Positions 6,158-8,963 of a DNA stretch of 8,963 nt are shown here, piece after piece. The position numbers and the translations under genes are program-made. Location: the NCBI GenBank assembly GCA_903957465.1, contig CAJBPJ010000329.1, positions 1 to 8,963 of the forward strand. The letters run 5' to 3'. The DNA is from an uncultured Opitutia bacterium (GTDB taxonomy: Bacteria > Verrucomicrobiota > Verrucomicrobiia > Opitutales > UBA953). The first letter of the stretch is position 1; every line of letters begins with the position of its first letter. The notes under the pieces were generated by a model, which did not search any database, was not told the DNA's origin, and saw nothing but the letters and a program-made list of their open reading frames with translations.

Positions 6158-6848
6158 TGCTAAGGCCTCTACCTATGAAGCGCATGCAACTCCCCAGCGA
6201 CGCTTTGCGGAAGCCTTGGCGGCTTTTGCGCCTTTTGAATCGGGCGAACGCGTCACAGAGTTGGGTGCAGGTACGGGTTTCTTGACGCGTGCCTTATTAG
6301 CGCAAGGTGCGGTGGTTGACGCTTCAGACGGATCCCCGGCCATGGTTGAGATTGGTAAGTTATCTGCCCCGTCGGCTACATGGACGGTGCACGACGGCTT
6401 TGGGGAAATCTTTCCGTGCCATAATTTAGCATCCAATGGAATGCTTCAGTGGGCACCCGATCCAGGCAATGTGCTGCGCCGATGGCACGCATCTATCCAT
6501 CATGGAGGCAGGTTGTTGTTAGGAGTGCCGTGCGAACCTGGCTTTTGTGAATTACGTGCCTTGGCGGGAGAGGGACCGATTCACTGGCGTGACGAGGCAA
6601 TGTGGATCGCCATGATCCGTCGGGCGGGCTTTAAGGTTCGTGGCAGCGCTGTACTCGAGCATCCAGAGATTTATCCTTCAGCGGTTGATTTTCTGCGTAC
6701 GTTGCATCACTCGGGTGTCACCGGTGATCCGCATTTTAATGCAGGTACGTTGCGGGCACTCCTTCGCGATTACGCACGACTGTATGGAAATCCAGACGGC
6801 AGCGTTCGGGCTACCTGGGCGTGGTTATTGGTCGATGCAGCTGCTTAA
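6147..6848 (+). CDS. bioC: Malonyl-ACP O-methyltransferase BioC
   Basis: A 233-residue SAM-dependent methyltransferase that caps the free carboxyl of malonyl-ACP so that the fatty acid synthase accepts it as a primer for pimelate. The SAM-binding motif I is ELGAGTGFLT (38-47), followed by the acidic residue D61 at the end of the second strand (VVDASDGS). SNGMLQWAPDP (97-106) is the BioC signature around the fourth strand, and the C-terminal RTLHHSGVTG (184-193) matches the BioC substrate-binding tail. It is a little shorter than E. coli BioC (251). Its start overlaps the esterase stop by 11 bases and is fixed by a strong AAAGGAGG site. It is the last gene of the operon; its TAA is inside a perfect inverted repeat. 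Confidence 0.93.
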   Translation: MRFNAKASTYEAHATPQRRFAEALAAFAPFESGERVTELGAGTGFLTRALLAQGAVVDASDGSPAMVEIGKLSAPSATWTVHDGFGEIFPCHNLASNGMLQWAPDPGNVLRRWHASIHHGGRLLLGVPCEPGFCELRALAGEGPIHWRDEAMWIAMIRRAGFKVRGSAVLEHPEIYPSAVDFLRTLHHSGVTGDPHFNAGTLRALLRDYARLYGNPDGSVRATWAWLLVDAAA

Positions 6849-6868
6849 GTGTTATCGCACTTAAGCAG
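6841..6868. terminator. Perfect 11-bp stem at the bioC stop codon, between convergent genes
   Basis: CTGCTTAAGTG (6841-6851) and CACTTAAGCAG (6858-6868) pair perfectly around the loop TTATCG. The bioC TAA lies in the left arm. Neither strand has a T-run after the stem, so it is not a standard rho-independent terminator. Its site between bioC and the convergent rnhB suggests transcript-end formation or 3' end protection for the bio mRNA. The rest of this 63-base gap shows nothing else. Confidence 0.55.
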
Positions 6869-6911
6869 AGTGAAAAGGAGCAAGCAGGAAGCGGGAAAGT
6901 TTTAACAGTAC

Positions 6912-7658
6912 TCAGAACTCGAACTCAGACTGCTCGTCGGATGGCATAGTTTCGCCGGCAAGTATCTTACGTAAAAACAACTCACGGTGTTCAGGGCAAG
7001 GTCCGTGTGCTTTGATTGCTTCGACGTGTTGTGGCACCGCATACCCTTTGTGGACTGCAAATCCATAAGCTGGATATTTCGCATCCAACTCCACCATGAG
7101 GCGGTCTCGTTCGACCTTTGCGACAATCGAGGCCAGTGCGATAGCCAGCGACTTCCCGTCACCTTGCTTAATGGCTTCATGTGCCCAGACAAATGGACGA
7201 AGTGGTAGGCCGTCGACAAGCACGAGCACCGACTTCTGTGCATCAAATCCAAATAGTTCACTATCGGTTCCCGCCATTGCAAAAGGTTGGCTTGGTCGCG
7301 CGGCGATATCAAATTCAGCTAAGCAACGCGCCATAGCTGCCCGGGTGGCGCCAAGGATATTGAGGGTAGCAATCTCCATTACAGTGCACGCTGCCCAAGC
7401 AACCCGCAACTTTCCTTCAGCGCGCAGCGATTCAATGCGTGCGCGTAAATCATCGCGCTCACTTGCGTTTAAGATCTTGGAGTCATTGGCGCCACGTACG
7501 CGACGGAGACAGCTAGCGTCTCCGTAAAAACCGCCGTCGAGCCATACAGATGCAGCAACAACAGGCCCTGCAAGCGCCCCGCGACCAGCTTCATCGACGC
7601 CTGCAATGCCCGGTCGGTCGGCGCCGCGACGTCGATCGAACTGGGTGAGCGATGCCAT
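6912..7658 (-). CDS. rnhB: Ribonuclease HII
   Basis: A 248-residue RNase HII, which cuts RNA in RNA/DNA hybrids and nicks 5' of single ribonucleotides in DNA for ribonucleotide excision repair. Seen: GVDEAGRGALAGPVVAA with metal ligands D22 and E23 (20-36), ANDSK (57-61), LVDG with D149 (147-150), and GDGKSLAIALASIVAKVERD with D185 (166-185), then YGFAVHKGYAVPQH (198-211). All four acidic active-site residues are present. The ATG overlaps the rnhC stop by one base (TAATG) and is preceded by AGAAGG, a fair ribosome binding site, so the two genes are co-transcribed. After the catalytic domain an acidic tail ends QSEFEF at the very C-terminus. It converges on bioC across 63 bases. Confidence 0.95.
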   Translation of the reverse strand: MASLTQFDRRRGADRPGIAGVDEAGRGALAGPVVAASVWLDGGFYGDASCLRRVRGANDSKILNASERDDLRARIESLRAEGKLRVAWAACTVMEIATLNILGATRAAMARCLAEFDIAARPSQPFAMAGTDSELFGFDAQKSVLVLVDGLPLRPFVWAHEAIKQGDGKSLAIALASIVAKVERDRLMVELDAKYPAYGFAVHKGYAVPQHVEAIKAHGPCPEHRELFLRKILAGETMPSDEQSEFEF

Positions 7659-8665
7659 TAGCCCTTCTTCTTCGGCTTGAAGGCCTTCTTTTCAGGCACT
7701 TCTAATCCGCGAGGTTCGTAGGTTTCCCGGAAGTGTAGCTTCGCAAAATTAATCAATCCCGCAGGGCCATGGCGCCCCACGAGTTCTTCCATCGCCTCTT
7801 TATGCTGTTTCATGCCCGCACCCTTGGGGAGCGGAACGCCTCCGTCAGCCGCTAGACGTTCAATTTCCCTGACAAAAGCTGCACGTGCGACAATCGAAGC
7901 TGCGGCTACCACGGGATCTGATTCTGCTTTAGTACGCATTCGCAAATCAAAGACGATACCTTTGCGGGTGAGTTCGTTTTGAACCAAAGGCTCTTCGGTA
8001 AACTGGTCGAGTAATCCCCAGGCAGGTTTTTTTCCGTGGGCGAGCTCGTATTGCTGGAGTGCTTCGGTGGCCGATGTTGCATGCATCCATCCGAGTAAGC
8101 GGTTCAGGTTTTTTCCAAATCGGCTATGCAGTTCATTGTATTTAGCCATGCGCATGTAGGTAGTTTTTACCACCACACCTGGGGTCTCACGAATCGCACG
8201 ATCGAGAGCGGCAATTTTTACGTCATTTAATTTTTTGGAATCTTGTACACCTGCTTCGCGCCACATCTTCACCATTTGTGCGTCGCCAATGACACATGCC
8301 GAAATTACTGGCCCAAAGACATCACCTTTGCCGGATTCATCGAGACCAAGGTGTTCTTCAAACCATTCTGGGTTAAGTTCGGCATCATACCCCATTTTGG
8401 CTTCGCCAGTTACTTCGCCTTCAAGGGTGAATTTCACAAAATCCTCGGTACCTTTACCAGAGACGACGCATTTACCTGAGGTGTAATGGACGACGTTCAC
8501 GCCAGGGCCTTTGTAAGCAAACGCGCTGTGTTCAACGGGGAAAGACACCCACTTCTTTGCGATTAAGATGGCCCGGAGCTTCTCCGCTTGAACGGGGGCT
8601 AGTTTAACCGTGTAGAGAGCCGGTTTTTTCGGTTCCCCTGAATCGTTCTTTGCCTTCGGTGCCAT
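7658..8665 (-). CDS. rnhC: Ribonuclease HIII
   Basis: A 335-residue RNase HIII, the type 2 RNase H that carries an N-terminal TBP-like substrate-binding domain. The N-terminal part (about 15-95) lacks catalytic motifs and ends in YDAELNPEWFEEHLGLDESGKGD. The catalytic domain opens with GLDESGKGDVFGPVISA (107-123), which has the Ser and Lys typical of HIII rather than the DEAGRG of HII. D109 and E110 are metal ligands, D220 (GLLDQF) and D250 (AESDPVVAAASIVAR, 247-261) the others. QDSKKL (141-146) is also conserved. Both ends are lysine-rich; the tail is AFKPKKKG. It is slightly longer than Bacillus enzymes (about 310). ATG at 8665 has no clear ribosome binding site. It is the first gene of an rnhC-rnhB pair and divergent from mutY. 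It removes longer RNA stretches such as primers or R-loops. Confidence 0.93.
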   Translation of the reverse strand: MAPKAKNDSGEPKKPALYTVKLAPVQAEKLRAILIAKKWVSFPVEHSAFAYKGPGVNVVHYTSGKCVVSGKGTEDFVKFTLEGEVTGEAKMGYDAELNPEWFEEHLGLDESGKGDVFGPVISACVIGDAQMVKMWREAGVQDSKKLNDVKIAALDRAIRETPGVVVKTTYMRMAKYNELHSRFGKNLNRLLGWMHATSATEALQQYELAHGKKPAWGLLDQFTEEPLVQNELTRKGIVFDLRMRTKAESDPVVAAASIVARAAFVREIERLAADGGVPLPKGAGMKQHKEAMEELVGRHGPAGLINFAKLHFRETYEPRGLEVPEKKAFKPKKKG

Positions 8666-8712
8666 CGTCTACAAGGTCTATGCTTCTGAGCCGCTAAATC
8701 CAGCCTCATCGA
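8666..8712. promoter_or_regulatory. Short divergent intergenic region rnhC/mutY
   Basis: These 47 bases must contain or overlap the 5' ends of both divergent genes, unless transcription starts inside them. I see no convincing -10/-35 pair, palindrome or Shine-Dalgarno sequence for either gene. Confidence 0.35.
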
Positions 8713-8963
8713 ATGACTTCTGCAGAACAATTGCTGATTACGAGAGCCCCTAAGCTCCGTAAGGCATTGTTAACATGGTACCAGAAGCACCAGCGCGACC
8801 TACCTTGGCGCACTACGACATCCCCTTACCGTACAGTTGTTTCCGAGTTGATGCTGCAGCAGACTCAGGTCGCGACGGTCTTGCCGTATTTTAATCGCTG
8901 GGTTCAACGGTGGCCTAACTTCTCTGCTTTAGCTCAGGCCGATGCTGACGAGGTTCTCGCGGC
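8713..8963 (+). CDS. mutY: A/G-specific adenine DNA glycosylase MutY, N-terminal part (cut by window end)
   Basis: 83 codons of a base-excision repair enzyme that removes adenine mispaired with 8-oxoguanine. Seen: TWYQKHQRDLPWR (21-33), SPYRTVVSELMLQQTQVATV (37-56) with catalytic E45, equivalent to E37 of E. coli MutY, and YFNRWVQRWPNFSALAQADADEVL (59-82). This is the start of the helix-hairpin-helix glycosylase fold; the catalytic Asp, the iron-sulfur cysteines and the C-terminal 8-oxoG domain lie beyond the window. ATG at 8713 is the only likely start: an in-frame TAA stands at 8695-8697 with no other start codon between. No Shine-Dalgarno sequence is visible. It is divergent from the RNase H genes, which also serve genome maintenance. 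Confidence 0.93.
   Translation, partial: MTSAEQLLITRAPKLRKALLTWYQKHQRDLPWRTTTSPYRTVVSELMLQQTQVATVLPYFNRWVQRWPNFSALAQADADEVLA

Noticed and set aside
6901..6930. Repeated ACTCAG/AACTCG units near the end of rnhB
   Set aside because: They are explained by the codons for the SEFEF end of RNase HII; too short to be a repeat element.
7096..7527. Open frame of 143 codons on the + strand within rnhB
   Set aside because: Antisense shadow of the RNase HII gene; composition rich in Ser/Arg/Ala without family features.

Overview
The window carries a complete, tightly packed biotin biosynthesis operon (bioA-bioB-bioD-bioF-esterase-bioC, about 1271-6848, + strand). On its left is a divergent zinc alcohol dehydrogenase gene. 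On its right is a convergent pair of ribonuclease H genes (rnhC-rnhB, - strand), and then the first 83 codons of a divergent mutY cut by the window edge. The DNA is moderately GC-rich, I see no insertion sequence or other mobile element, and most genes lack a good Shine-Dalgarno sequence. RNase HII and RNase HIII side by side, a compact bio operon and poor ribosome binding sites would fit a bacterium of the Planctomycetes-Verrucomicrobia-Chlamydiae group, perhaps an opitute-like verrucomicrobium. That placement is a low-confidence inference from gene content.

Layout. Bases 1-59 are the 3' end of an unidentified + strand gene, followed by a small hairpin between convergent genes. Bases 115-1167 (-) encode a YahK/cinnamyl-alcohol-dehydrogenase type enzyme. 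The divergent region 1168-1270 holds a perfect short palindrome and a good match to a BirA (biotin repressor) operator, which predicts biotin control of the operon. The bio genes follow with gaps or overlaps of 29, 9, -4, -4 and -11 bases, so they are very probably one transcript. A perfect 11-bp stem overlapping the bioC stop codon closes the operon. rnhC and rnhB overlap by one base and converge on bioC. mutY starts 47 bases beyond rnhC in the other direction.

How the genes work together. BioC methylates malonyl-ACP so that fatty acid synthesis can extend it. An alpha/beta-hydrolase in the BioG/BioH slot would then demethylate pimeloyl-ACP methyl ester. BioF, BioA, BioD and BioB convert pimeloyl-ACP through KAPA, DAPA and dethiobiotin to biotin. 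The operon therefore encodes every biotin-specific step from malonyl-ACP to biotin.

The points most worth a second look are the short BioG-like esterase with an Ala-x-Ser-x-Gly nucleophile motif, the BirA-like operator, a cysteine-rich tail on BioB, the tandem RNase HIII/HII pair, and a possible sliding-clamp motif at the extreme C-terminus of RNase HII.
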